Source: Streptococcus ictaluri 707-05 (GTDB lineage Bacteria > Bacillota > Bacilli > Lactobacillales > Streptococcaceae). From it: a DNA stretch of 64,000 bases. Under the pieces are notes generated by a model. It ran no database searches and was not told where the DNA came from. It saw only the letters and a program-made list of their open reading frames with translations. The stretch covers positions 248,001 through 312,000 of the forward strand of contig NZ_AEUX02000005.1 of assembly GCF_000188015.2 (NCBI RefSeq). Direction: 5' to 3'. The translations under genes were made by a program, and so were the position numbers. Positions 9,454-17,906 of this stretch are shown one piece after another (position 1 is the stretch's first letter; every line of letters starts with the position of its first letter).

Positions 9454-9482
9454 GAGAGAATCAGATTGATTCTCTCTTTTCT
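9454..9482 (+). terminator. Terminator after the adhesin gene
   Basis: Perfect 10-bp stem, GAGAGAATCA (9454-9463) with TGATTCTCTC (9467-9476), a 3-base loop and a T-rich tail. Confidence 0.85.
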
Positions 9483-9569
9483 AATCTTTAACATGATGAG
9501 ACTTATCATAGCAGCAGTGACATTTTGTTCTTTTTGCTACTAAGTCTGATAACCTTTTTTGAGACATCC

Positions 9570-9626
9570 AAAAAGCCCTATCATATTAGCAGTGGAGTTA
9601 TCCACGACTGAAATGATAGGACTTTG
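9570..9626 (-). terminator. Hairpin terminating the minus-strand permease pair
   Basis: CCTATCAT (9577-9584) pairs with ATGATAGG (9613-9620); inside, GTGG (9592-9595) pairs with CCAC (9602-9605). Read on the minus strand the stem is followed by GGGCTTTTTGG. It lies about 35 bp beyond the stop of the gene ending at 9660. Confidence 0.6.
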
Positions 9627-9659
9627 GGTTAGGGCATTTAGATTTGATTTGTAGGCTAG

Positions 9660-10475
9660 TTAAAAGACGCGATAGACGTAGGGATTGTCTGGTTCTTGGC
9701 TTTTATTGACTTGGTCGATATGAAGAACAGGAAGTTGCTGTTCTAAATTTTTATCATATTCCATTTGAATCTTACCTTTAACGGTTAGCCATGTGTTGTT
9801 GTCAAACTGTTCTTGATTCCCCGTTGTTAAGAGGCCGTATACGCCTGAATCAGCGATACAGTGGATAATACCAAATCGAAAGACAAATTGATAATGGTCA
9901 TGCCCTGGTTCGTTGTAAACAAAGCCGGTGTACTGAACCTCTTTACCAACAAATGCATCGGGATAAAGGTAAATCAATTCCATCACTTCCATATAATTTT
10001 CGGTACTAATGGTGATGGTCTCTTGTTGTTGATAAGCCTTTAATTCTTTTTGCATCTCTTTTTGATAGGAGCTCTTAGTAAAGTAAAGACTGGTATCTGG
10101 TTTTAAATATTGGATAGTAGTCCCATCATCGCTTACTCCTGTTTTAGAAGCGCCAGCAGCTAATGGGAAAGTATAGCCTTTAGCAGAAACAGTTCTAGAA
10201 TCTAAGGTGACTGTTGGAACTAATAAGCCAACTAAAACAGGAAAGACTAAAATAAAAGGGCTGGTTAGTTTTGCTAGGCGACCGTGCAGGTGACTGTGAA
10301 CATGATGATTTTTCATCCAGGTATAGAGCTGGACCAATGCTAAGATAAAGGACAAGACCATAGAAATATAAGCCAGGTAGGAATAACGCGTATTGATATA
10401 CTGATTTAATTTTCCAGAAAGCTGTAGGTACATGGTCAGCTCAAAATAGCCGGCTAAGATTAAAAATCGTATCAT
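9660..10475 (-). CDS. TIGR03943 family membrane protein (YcgQ-like), permease partner
   Basis: A 271-residue protein with N-terminal membrane segments (FLILAGYFELTMYLQL, a helix near 30-50 and another near 80-95) followed by an extracytoplasmic domain of about 170 residues. Its middle contains EVQYTGFVYNEPGHDHYQFVFRFGIIHC, with His and Cys residues that could bind metal. It is encoded directly after the permease at 10476, with no spacer. This pair is conserved in Firmicutes (ycgR-ycgQ in Bacillus); transport substrate is not established, so no function beyond permease partner is claimed. Confidence 0.8.
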   Translation of the reverse strand: MIRFLILAGYFELTMYLQLSGKLNQYINTRYSYLAYISMVLSFILALVQLYTWMKNHHVHSHLHGRLAKLTSPFILVFPVLVGLLVPTVTLDSRTVSAKGYTFPLAAGASKTGVSDDGTTIQYLKPDTSLYFTKSSYQKEMQKELKAYQQQETITISTENYMEVMELIYLYPDAFVGKEVQYTGFVYNEPGHDHYQFVFRFGIIHCIADSGVYGLLTTGNQEQFDNNTWLTVKGKIQMEYDKNLEQQLPVLHIDQVNKSQEPDNPYVYRVF

Positions 10476-11378
10476 TTAAATTACCCCCAGAATAAGACAG
10501 TAGATGGTTACAATAAGGACAGAAAGCCCAATAAATTGCACAATAAACTGTGTTTTGAAGGCTTTAAGCATCATCATCAGATTTTTGTTATCAACCATTG
10601 GACCAATCAAAAGAAAAGCTAAGACCGGAGCTACCCCAAAGGTTGATAGTAAAGAAGCGCCAATAAAGGCATCCGCTTCACTACACAAGGAGAGGATAAA
10701 GGCCATCAGCATCATGACTAAAATGGTAGTCAGAGGGCTGTGTCCAATACTTGTCAAAATTCGTGTTGGCACATAAATCTGCATAGCAGAAGCGATTAAA
10801 GTCCCAAAAACAAGATAGCGACCCGTATCGAAAAATTCATCGATGGCATGCACTAAAGCCAAGTAAATTCTTTTTGGAATGGTTTCGTGTGAATAGTCAT
10901 AGAAGTGAACTGGGGCGGCGCTTTCTTTTAGAATATCATCATCTACCAAAAAGGCGAGCATCAGTCCAAGGCTAATAGCCACAACGATTGCTCCGATTAA
11001 GCGAAGCATGAGAAATCGCAGGGAATTCCCAAAAGCTGAGTAGGTAGCAAATAAAACGATGGGGTTAATAATAGGGGCAGTGGCTAAGAAAGGAACAGCT
11101 GTGTAGCTGGGAACCTTTTTTTCTAAAAAACGATTGATGATTGGGATAATCCCGCATTCACAAGAAGGAAAGACAAAGCCAACAAAGGTTCCAAAAAGAA
11201 TGCGTGGCAATTTTCGCTTAGAAAGGTAACGTTGCACAATATCTGGCGTTACAAAAACTTCGATGCAACCAGATAAGATGGTTCCTAAGAGAACAAAAGG
11301 CAAGGCCTCGATAATGATAGATAAAAAGATAGCAAACCATTGTAGCATGCTAGGAGGTAAGTTTGAAAAAAGAGACAT
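10476..11378 (-). CDS. Permease of the DUF318/ArsP-like family (YcgR-like)
   Basis: A 300-residue integral membrane protein with about eight hydrophobic segments. The cysteine-containing FPSCECGIIP motif is characteristic of this predicted permease family, and a second conserved site LCSEADAFIGASL lies in the C-terminal half. First gene of a two-gene minus-strand unit with the TIGR03943 gene, whose start follows its stop directly. An AAAGGA ribosome site precedes the ATG. The substrate is unknown; members are linked to metalloid or cation efflux in other bacteria, which is only a family hint here. Confidence 0.85.
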   Translation of the reverse strand: MSLFSNLPPSMLQWFAIFLSIIIEALPFVLLGTILSGCIEVFVTPDIVQRYLSKRKLPRILFGTFVGFVFPSCECGIIPIINRFLEKKVPSYTAVPFLATAPIINPIVLFATYSAFGNSLRFLMLRLIGAIVVAISLGLMLAFLVDDDILKESAAPVHFYDYSHETIPKRIYLALVHAIDEFFDTGRYLVFGTLIASAMQIYVPTRILTSIGHSPLTTILVMMLMAFILSLCSEADAFIGASLLSTFGVAPVLAFLLIGPMVDNKNLMMMLKAFKTQFIVQFIGLSVLIVTIYCLILGVI

Positions 11379-11466
11379 TTCTCATGTCCTTTCTATATTA
11401 ATGAGAGATAAGAATTGCTAGTTGAAGTAGGAGATAAGAAAGAGAAGTGGACCATGCAATCCACTT

Positions 11467-11616
11467 CTAATCTTTTTTATCCTCTTCTTTGACAGCGGCG
11501 TCTGCTTTAATAACACCGTCACCTGTAACCTCTAAAGGTTTATCAAAGCTAGGAATAGCAGCAAAGCCTGCCATCATTTTTTCAAGTTCGTCATTTTTTT
11601 TATGTGTGATTGCCAT
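11467..11616 (-). CDS. Small conserved streptococcal protein, 49 aa
   Basis: A short frame beginning MAITHKKNDELEKMMAGFAA and ending in an acidic-lysine tail (AAVKEEDKKD), preceded by a GAAGG ribosome site. Composition is soluble and charged, with no membrane segment. It resembles the small SPJ_0845-type proteins common in streptococci; function is unknown. It lies 88 bp upstream of the permease gene on the same strand and could be its first cistron. Confidence 0.65.
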   Translation of the reverse strand: MAITHKKNDELEKMMAGFAAIPSFDKPLEVTGDGVIKADAAVKEEDKKD

Positions 11617-11783
11617 AAATAGACCTTCTTTCTTTCGATTACTAGTTCTATTATACTATCATTTTCTCACATTGCAAAAGTTGACCTTTAAAAAAGGGGT
11701 GACAGCATTAGCTTTTTAGGAGAATTGCTACTTGGGCAGGAAGCGGACTTGTGTTAAAATGAAAGACAAATGGAGGAATAAAA

Positions 11784-12266
11784 ATGTTTCAAACAAAAGA
11801 AGAATGGATTAGGCAGCTTGACTTAGAACCACATCTAGAGGGTGGTTATTTTAAACAGACAGAAGAATCGCAAGAGATGATTGGTGAGGCAGATAAGCAG
11901 CGCTCTCTTTATACCAGTATTTATTTTTTGTTGGATGAGGAGAATCCTTCTCATTTTCATCGCTTGACTGCCGATGAAATTTGGTATTTTCATGCAGGCC
12001 AACCTTTGACGGTTCATATGATAAAACCAGATGGTTCTTATGAAGCAGTGGATTTAGGCTTGGACCTTGAGAAGGGACAGGTACTCCATTATTGTGTGCC
12101 TAAAGGAACTGTTTTTGGCTCTAGCGTCGAAAGCGATTATGCTTTGGTATCTTGCATGGTGGCGCCAGGATTTGAGTTTACTGATTTTGAACTCTTTAAG
12201 CGCAAGGACTTGTTAGAGGACTATCCACAACATCAGGCTATTATTGAGAAATTGACTAGAGATTAA
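11784..12266 (+). CDS. Cupin, DUF985 family
   Basis: A 160-residue single-domain cupin. LEPHLEGGYFKQT near the start, FLLDEENPSHFHRLTADEIWYFHAG (histidines of the first cupin motif) and GQVLHYCVPKGTVFGS are typical of the DUF985 (Cupin_5) family, which forms a beta barrel and is thought to bind a metal or sugar-type ligand; no reaction is assigned. Monocistronic, with a GGAGG ribosome site and a possible promoter ending GTTAAAAT about 25 bp upstream. Confidence 0.88.
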   Translation: MFQTKEEWIRQLDLEPHLEGGYFKQTEESQEMIGEADKQRSLYTSIYFLLDEENPSHFHRLTADEIWYFHAGQPLTVHMIKPDGSYEAVDLGLDLEKGQVLHYCVPKGTVFGSSVESDYALVSCMVAPGFEFTDFELFKRKDLLEDYPQHQAIIEKLTRD

Positions 12267-12312
12267 CTAAAGTCTAGCCGAAGCTTTCGGACATTAAATG
12301 ATTTGCTAGCTA

Positions 12313-12321
12313 TGATATAAT
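12313..12321 (+). promoter_or_regulatory. Extended -10 promoter of pnpR
   Basis: TGATATAAT at 12313-12321 (TATAAT with the upstream TG), about 25 bp ahead of the pnpR start. No clear -35, as is usual for extended -10 promoters. Confidence 0.6.
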
Positions 12322-12345
12322 TAATGGCTGTGCTAGGAGCAGGAA

Positions 12346-13071
12346 ATGAAAAAACAGGTTTTATTAGTCGATGATGAGCCCCATATTTTACGATTATTGG
12401 ATTATCATTTGACTAAAGAGGGATTTGAAACAGAATTAGTGACTGATGGGCGAACTGCTTTAAAACTTGCTGAAAGTGAGACATATGATTTCATTTTGCT
12501 AGATATTATGTTGCCTCAATTGGATGGTATCGAAGTTTGCAAACGAATTAGGGCAAAAGGGATTCAGACCCCGATTATGATGGTCTCCGCAAAAAGCGAT
12601 GAATTCGATAAAGTATTGGCTCTAGAGTTGGGAGCAGATGACTACCTGACAAAGCCTTTTAGTCCGAGAGAATTATTAGCCAGACTAAAAGCCATTCTCA
12701 GACGAAGTCAGGGAGCCCAAGAAGACAATGACAATCAAGAGCCAATGGAGCAACAGTGGCGGCTTCAGCACTTGAAGGTCTATCCAGATAGGCATGAGGT
12801 TTATAAGGACAATCATCTCTTAGCCTTGACGCCAAAAGAATTTGAGTTATTGATTTATTTAATTAAGCACCCTAATATGACTTTGACCAGAGAAAGGCTC
12901 TTAGAGCGTATCTGGGGCTATGATTTTGGTCAAGAAACCCGATTGGTAGATGTTCACATTGGCAAATTAAGAGAAAAAATCGAAGTGGACCCCAAAAATC
13001 CGCAACTTATCAAAACGATTCGTGGTTATGGCTATCAATTTAAGGAGAGGATTGATGAAGATTTATCTTAA
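12346..13071 (+). CDS. pnpR: Phosphate-regulon response regulator PnpR (PhoP/PhoB family)
   Basis: A 241-residue OmpR/PhoB-type transcription factor. Receiver domain: acidic pocket DDE at 9-11, phospho-acceptor D53 (LLDIMLP), K104-type lysine in DYLTKPFSP. C-terminal winged helix with LTPKEFELLIYL and GKLREKI...IRGYGYQF. It overlaps pnpS by 17 bp and is followed by the pst genes, the order seen for pneumococcal pnpRS-pstSCAB-phoU, where it activates phosphate uptake. Direct repeats in front of pstS are its likely binding sites. Confidence 0.93.
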   Translation: MKKQVLLVDDEPHILRLLDYHLTKEGFETELVTDGRTALKLAESETYDFILLDIMLPQLDGIEVCKRIRAKGIQTPIMMVSAKSDEFDKVLALELGADDYLTKPFSPRELLARLKAILRRSQGAQEDNDNQEPMEQQWRLQHLKVYPDRHEVYKDNHLLALTPKEFELLIYLIKHPNMTLTRERLLERIWGYDFGQETRLVDVHIGKLREKIEVDPKNPQLIKTIRGYGYQFKERIDEDLS

Positions 13072-14374
13072 TTTATTAGCTATCTCTTTTTGTCTCTTTT
13101 TCCTTAGTTTTTTGGCTTTTCTAAATGCTTGGTGGTCTCTTTATGTAACCTTATTACTTTTCTTTTTGGCAAGTGTCACAAGCTTTTGGGCTTTACGACA
13201 ATTATGGATTTGGCAAAAAGAGTTTCAATACCTAACAGAATCATTAATTGCTCGTAAGGCAGTCTTCATTGATTTGAAAAACAAAGACTTAAAAGACTGT
13301 GCTAGTCATCTGTTGCAGATAAAAGAGGTTTCTCAGCAGAAAGAAGCTGTTATTAAAGACCTGCAAGGGAATTTAGAGGCCCTCACACAGCATCTGACTA
13401 TGGGGCTACTTTTGGTCTCAAGTGATAAACGCATACTCTTACAAAGCCATTCGTTACCGGACTATTTTCCAGGAAGTCTAGGTGTCTGGGAAAGTCTAGA
13501 TGATATGACGCGGTTGGATCTTAGGGCTCTCATTTATCAAGCTTTTGATGACAAGGTAACCCTTAAAAAGGAATTATCAGGGCTACAAGATACTGATTTG
13601 ATTCTTGAGGTGACAGCTGTCCCTATTTTGACAGCTCAAGGGTCTGTTCAAGCTGTCTTGGTTCTCCTTTATGATTTGACTCAAAGGAGACAATATGAAC
13701 AGTTAAATTTGGATTTTCTTTCCAATGCTTCCCATGAATTACGAACTCCCGTCACTGCTATCAAGGGATTTGCTGAAACCATCCAAGAAATGCCACCAGA
13801 AGAAGTAGCCTTGAAAGAAGAGTTTTTGGCTATCATTTATAAAGAAAGTCTGCGATTGGAGCATATCGTTGAAGACCTCCTAACCCTATCCAAGCTCAAA
13901 AAACCAGAGTTACAAATAACAGAATTTGACTTAAGTGATTTTTTAAAAGACATTGCTCAGAGCTTAAAACCGCAACTAAAAGAAAAGAATTTACAGCTTC
14001 GTTTACTATTAGCAGATAACATCTTCCTTAATACAGATCACTATGTCTTATCGCAGCTTTTGTTGAACCTCTTGTCAAATGCCATTCGTTATACTGAAAA
14101 CGGTGGTGAGATAAGCATCATCAGTCAAAGGAAAGAAAAGGGCATTGCGATCAGTGTACGAGATACCGGTATTGGGATTAGTCAAATGGAATTAGACCGT
14201 ATTTTTGAGCGCTTTTATCGGGTTAATAAAGGTCGAAGTCGTCAAAGTGGTGGTACTGGCCTAGGACTTGCTATTGTGAAAGAATTGACGCAACTCCTTG
14301 ATGGTCAAGTGCCGGTTAAGAGTCAGTTGGGCAAAGGCAGTCAGTTCACCGTAACATTACCAGAAAAAATCTAA
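13055..14374 (+). CDS. pnpS: Phosphate-regulon sensor kinase PnpS (PhoR family)
   Basis: A 439-residue membrane histidine kinase. Two short hydrophobic helices at about 3-24 and 26-48 with almost no external loop, so it cannot sense a ligand outside by itself; this suits the model in which PhoR-type kinases are controlled through PhoU and the Pst transporter. A PAS-like region follows, then HisKA with H227 (SNASHELRTP), and the ATPase domain with LLLNLLSNAIRYTE, DTGIGI and GTGLGLAI. The ATG at 13055 after AAGGAGAGG is chosen; an upstream GTG at 13022 lacks a ribosome site. Confidence 0.93.
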   Translation: MKIYLNLLAISFCLFFLSFLAFLNAWWSLYVTLLLFFLASVTSFWALRQLWIWQKEFQYLTESLIARKAVFIDLKNKDLKDCASHLLQIKEVSQQKEAVIKDLQGNLEALTQHLTMGLLLVSSDKRILLQSHSLPDYFPGSLGVWESLDDMTRLDLRALIYQAFDDKVTLKKELSGLQDTDLILEVTAVPILTAQGSVQAVLVLLYDLTQRRQYEQLNLDFLSNASHELRTPVTAIKGFAETIQEMPPEEVALKEEFLAIIYKESLRLEHIVEDLLTLSKLKKPELQITEFDLSDFLKDIAQSLKPQLKEKNLQLRLLLADNIFLNTDHYVLSQLLLNLLSNAIRYTENGGEISIISQRKEKGIAISVRDTGIGISQMELDRIFERFYRVNKGRSRQSGGTGLGLAIVKELTQLLDGQVPVKSQLGKGSQFTVTLPEKI

Positions 14375-14381
14375 ACTTAGC

Positions 14382-14420
14382 AAAAACCATTTTAGGCTAT
14401 TTCCTAAAAATGGTTTTTTT
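14382..14420 (+). terminator. Terminator between pnpS and pstS
   Basis: AAAAACCATTTTAGG pairs with CCTAAAAATGG and the T run that follows, with one bulged base. It separates regulator and transporter transcription units. Confidence 0.8.
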
Positions 14421-14424
14421 ATTC

Positions 14425-14464
14425 TTTACCAAATCTTTACAATAAGCAGGGAGGAATCTTTACA
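14425..14464 (+). promoter_or_regulatory. PnpR/Pho box array before pstS
   Basis: Three direct copies of a TTTAC core, each within CTTTAC(C/A)A: TTTACC at 14425-14430, TTTACA at 14436-14441 and TTTACA at 14459-14464. Spacing from start to start is 11 and 23 bp, that is one and about two helical turns, so all face the same side. Gram-positive PhoP sites are TT(A/C/T)ACA-like direct repeats with 11-bp periodicity. A TAGATA -10 candidate lies at 14487-14492; the last repeat would stand close to its -35 position. Confidence 0.7.
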
Positions 14465-14528
14465 AAGACTTGTTAGACTAAAAGTGTAGATAAACTACAA
14501 GAAAAAAACAAAGTTGAAGGTGATTCTT

Positions 14529-15404
14529 ATGACAGTCAAAAAAATGCTAACACTTGCTCTTATCGGATTTTCTAGTTTAGGATTGGTTGCTTGTGGTAAT
14601 AATAGCACGGGTTCTCAACAAGAAACTTCTGGAAAAATTGAAGTAATTTCACGAGAAGATGGCTCAGGCACAATAGGGGCTTTTACCGAAATCATAGGAA
14701 TTCTTAAAAAAGATGGTGATAAAGAAGTAGACAAGACTACCAAAAGTGCCGTCATTCAAAATAGCACTGAAGGCGTTATTTCTGCTGTTCAAGGTAACGT
14801 CAATGCTATTGGCTACATCTCACTGGGTTCGCTAAATAGCTCTGTTAAAGCTTTAAAAGTCGATGGTGTTGAAGCAAGCGGACAGACTGTTTTAGATGGT
14901 GAGTATCCATTACAACGCCCATTTAATATTGTTTGGTCTTCTGATTTGTCAGAAGTAGGTCAAGACTTTATCCGTTATATTCACTCTAAAGAAGGTCAAC
15001 AAGTCGTAACCAAAAATAAATTTATTGAAGCCAAAAGCGAAACAAGTCTTTACACCTCAAAAGCCTTATCTGGGAAATTGACCATTGTTGGTTCGACTTC
15101 GGTTTCTCCTTAAATGGAAAAATTGGCAGAAGCCTACCAAAAAGAAAATCCAAAAGTCACTATTGACATCATTTCAAATGGATCCTCCGCAGGAATTACA
15201 GCAGCTAAAGAAAAAACAGCTGATATAGGAATGGTTTCTCGTGAGTTAACACCTGAAGAAGGAAAATCCTTGACTCATGATGCTATCGCACTTGATGGGA
15301 TTGCCCTTATTGTCAATAAAGGCAATAAGGCTAATCAGATTAGTATGGCAAAAATCGCTGAGATTTTTAGTGGTAAAGTAAACAGCTGGGAAGCTATTCA
15401 GTAA
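14529..15404 (+). pseudogene. pstS: pstS: phosphate-binding lipoprotein, in-frame stop
   Basis: Would encode a 291-residue phosphate-binding lipoprotein (lipobox LVAC at residues 20-23) delivering phosphate to PstCAB. Codon 195 is TAA (15111-15113), interrupting GSTSVSP-x-MEKLAEAY in the same frame; relatives have leucine there, so TTA to TAA is likely. The halves are 194 and 96 residues. Their order is swapped compared with ordinary PstS: the domain with SREDGSGTIGAF comes first and the normally N-terminal GSTSVSPLMEKLAEAY...GSSAGI part comes last, a circular permutation also known in pneumococcal PstS. Start ATG 14529 follows GAAGGTG. Without readthrough the protein lacks half of its binding site. 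Confidence 0.9.
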
Positions 15405-15411
15405 GTCATGA

Positions 15412-15445
15412 TTAGTAAGCAAGGCAAACTTGTCTTGCTTACTAA
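15412..15445 (+). promoter_or_regulatory. Intercistronic hairpin between pstS and pstC
   Basis: A perfect 12-bp stem TTAGTAAGCAAG (15412-15423) with CTTGCTTACTAA (15434-15445) and a 10-base loop, not followed by a T run. In binding-protein transporter operons such hairpins protect the upstream message and lower expression of the membrane genes; that role is inferred here. Confidence 0.6.
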
Positions 15446-15463
15446 CTTTAGAAAGGACCAAAT

Positions 15464-16328
15464 GTGAAACTGCAAGATGTTAAAGAACATTTTTTTAAAT
15501 CCTTATTCTTTTTGAGTGCAGCAGTAGCCCTTGTTGCCATAGGTTTAATCTCTTTCTTTATCTTTAGAAATGGCTTACCTTTCATCAGTCGTTATGGTAT
15601 AAGTGATTTTCTATTTGGTAAAGATTGGTCACCATCCAATCAACCCGCAAGTTATGGCATTTTCCCTATGATTGCTGGCTCTTTATTAATGACTTTTGGA
15701 GCGCTTGTCATTGGTGTGCCGACAGGTATTATGACCTCAGTCTTTATGGTTTATTATTGTCCTAAAAAACTCTATCCTTTTTTAAAATCAGCGATTAACC
15801 TTATGGCGGCCATTCCATCAATTGTCTACGGTTTTTTTGGACTACAATTATTGGTTCCTTGGATTAGAACTTTCTCTGGAAATGGGATGAGTGTCCTGAC
15901 GGCCTCTATCTTATTAGGCATTATGATTCTTCCAACTATTATAAGTTTATCGGAAACAGCTATTCTAAGCGTTCCTCTTACTTATTATTCAGGAAGTTTG
16001 GCTCTTGGAGCGAGTCATGAAAGGAGTATTTTCACCGTGATACTTCCTGCAGCCAAATCAGGCATTTTGTCAGCGCTTATTTTAGGGATTGGGCCGTGCT
16101 ATTGGTGAGACCATGGCTGTGATTTTAGTAGCAGGTAATCAGCCTCTTCTTCCTAGGGGGATGTTTGAAGGAGCAAGAACCATGACAACTAATATTGTCT
16201 TAGAGATGGCTTATGCTTCTGGACAACATCGTGAAGCACTGATTGCGACCTCAGCAGTTCTCTTCTTATTCATCCTCTTCATTAATGCTTGTTTTGCTTA
16301 TTTGAAAGGAAAAACGTTTTATGAGTAA
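15464..16328 (+). pseudogene. pstC: pstC: phosphate ABC permease, frameshifted
   Basis: Would encode the first Pst membrane subunit, 287 residues with six helices. The reading frame breaks at 16091-16093, where ATTGGGCCGTGCT replaces the expected ATTGGCCGTGCT: one extra G in a G run. The upstream frame ends ILGIGPCYW-stop; the downstream frame resumes RAIGETMAVILVAGNQ, the conserved permease cytoplasmic loop. Start is GTG at 15464 after AAAGGA (the overlapping ATG would be followed at once by a stop). The lesion removes the ATPase-contact loop and the last two helices, so uptake through this system is expected to be lost, independent of the stop in pstS. Confidence 0.92.
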
Positions 16329-17136
16329 ATACTTCCTAAAGACTTTGGTTTATTTATTTTCCATTTTGACCTTTGGCTCTTTGTTTCTCATTATTGCTTT
16401 CATTGTTGTCAAAGGATTTCCAAGTCTAAGTCCTACTTTATTTTCTTGGACCTACACTTCTGAGAATGTGTCGATGATGCCAGCTATCATCTCTACTCTT
16501 ATCTTGGTGTTTGGAACTCTTTTGATTGCTTTGCCGATTGGTATTTTTGCCGGCTTTTACTTGGTTGAATATGCGAGAAAAGATTCTCTTTGGGTCAAGG
16601 TCATGCGACTTGCCTCTGACACTTTATCAGGTATTCCCTCTATTGTTTTTGGACTCTTTGGTATGCTCTTTTTTGTGGTATTTCTTAAGTTTCAATACTC
16701 ACTATTATCAGGAATATTGACCTCGGTTATTATGGTGTTACCGATTATTATTCGATCAACTGAAGAAGCTTTACTTTCGGTCAGTGACAGTGTGCGTCAA
16801 GCTAGTTTTGGTCTAGGAGCCGGAAAGTTACGAACCATTGTCAGAGTTGTTTTGCCAGTTGCCATTCCAGGTATTTTAGCAGGACTTATCTTAGCTATTG
16901 GTCGTATTGTGGGTGAAACAGCTGCTCTAATGTATACTTTAGGCACTTCCTCAAATACGCCGACTAGTCTCTTATCTTCAGGTCGTTCTTTGGCTCTCCA
17001 CATGTATATGTTGTCTAGTGAAGGCATGCACGTTAAAGAAGCCTATGCGACTGGACTTGTCTTAATCATAACTGTTTTGATTATTAACACACTTTCTAGT
17101 GTCTTATCACGTCGACTTGTGAAAGGAGGTTCCTAA
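16321..17136 (+). CDS. pstA: Phosphate ABC transporter permease PstA
   Basis: Second membrane subunit of the Pst transporter, 271 residues, six hydrophobic helices with the ABC-permease loop [14 protein letters not shown] near 200. It overlaps the end of the pstC frame by 8 bp. Intact, but its partners PstS and PstC are broken, so it probably has no functional complex unless a second Pst system in the genome lends subunits. Confidence 0.93.
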   Translation: MSKYFLKTLVYLFSILTFGSLFLIIAFIVVKGFPSLSPTLFSWTYTSENVSMMPAIISTLILVFGTLLIALPIGIFAGFYLVEYARKDSLWVKVMRLASDTLSGIPSIVFGLFGMLFFVVFLKFQYSLLSGILTSVIMVLPIIIRSTEEALLSVSDSVRQASFGLGAGKLRTIVRVVLPVAIPGILAGLILAIGRIVGETAALMYTLGTSSNTPTSLLSSGRSLALHMYMLSSEGMHVKEAYATGLVLIITVLIINTLSSVLSRRLVKGGS

Positions 17137-17138
17137 TT

Positions 17139-17891
17139 ATGGGAACATTTTCCATTAAAGACTTGGACTTATTCTATGGGGATTTTCAAGCCTTGAAAAA
17201 TATTTCCATTGACCTACCTGAAGGTCAAATCACTGCCCTAATTGGGCCATCCGGCTGTGGCAAATCAACGTTTTTAAAAACCTTGAATCGGATGAATGAC
17301 TTGGTACCTTCATGTCGAATTGAAGGTCAGGTCTGTCTTGATCACGAAAATATCTATGCTAAACAGACTAATCTCAATCAACTCAGAAAAAAAGTCGGCA
17401 TGGTATTTCAACAGCCAAATCCATTTGCCATGTCCATTTATGACAATGTGGCTTATGGTCAGCGAACACATGGTGTCAAAGACAAAAAAACCTTAGATGC
17501 TTTGGTTGAAAAATCCTTACGTGGTGCAGCTATTTGGGATGAAGTGAAAGATGATCTTAAAAAAAGTGCCCTATCCCTTTCAGGAGGTCAACAGCAGCGC
17601 CTTTGTATTGCTAGAGAATTAGCTGTTGAGCCGGATGTGCTGTTAATGGACGAGCCAACTTCAGCGCTAGATCCTATTTCTACCTTAAAAATAGAAGATT
17701 TAATTCAAGAGCTTAAGAAAGACTATACCATTATTATTGTTACTCACAATATGCAACAAGCTTCTCGCATCTCGGATAAAACAGCCTTCTTTTTAACTGG
17801 CGAAATTTGTGAGTTTGACGATACTGTGACTATCTTTACTAATCCAAAAGATAAGCGCACAGAAGACTATATTTCAGGTCGTTTTGGTTAA
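17139..17891 (+). CDS. pstB: Phosphate ABC transporter ATPase PstB
   Basis: The nucleotide-binding subunit, 250 residues. Walker [11 protein letters not shown]-loop VFQQPNPF (the NPF after QQP is typical of PstB), signature LSGGQQQRL, Walker [12 protein letters not shown] and H-loop [10 protein letters not shown]. Starts 2 bp after pstA with GGAGG overlapping the pstA end. Intact gene in an otherwise damaged transporter operon. Confidence 0.95.
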   Translation: MGTFSIKDLDLFYGDFQALKNISIDLPEGQITALIGPSGCGKSTFLKTLNRMNDLVPSCRIEGQVCLDHENIYAKQTNLNQLRKKVGMVFQQPNPFAMSIYDNVAYGQRTHGVKDKKTLDALVEKSLRGAAIWDEVKDDLKKSALSLSGGQQQRLCIARELAVEPDVLLMDEPTSALDPISTLKIEDLIQELKKDYTIIIVTHNMQQASRISDKTAFFLTGEICEFDDTVTIFTNPKDKRTEDYISGRFG

Positions 17892-17906
17892 GGAAAGGAA
17901 GCTGTC

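Noticed and set aside
15040..15120. Palindrome explanation for the pstS stop
   Set aside because: Only a 5-bp CCATT/AATGG pairing nearby, and it does not include the changed base.
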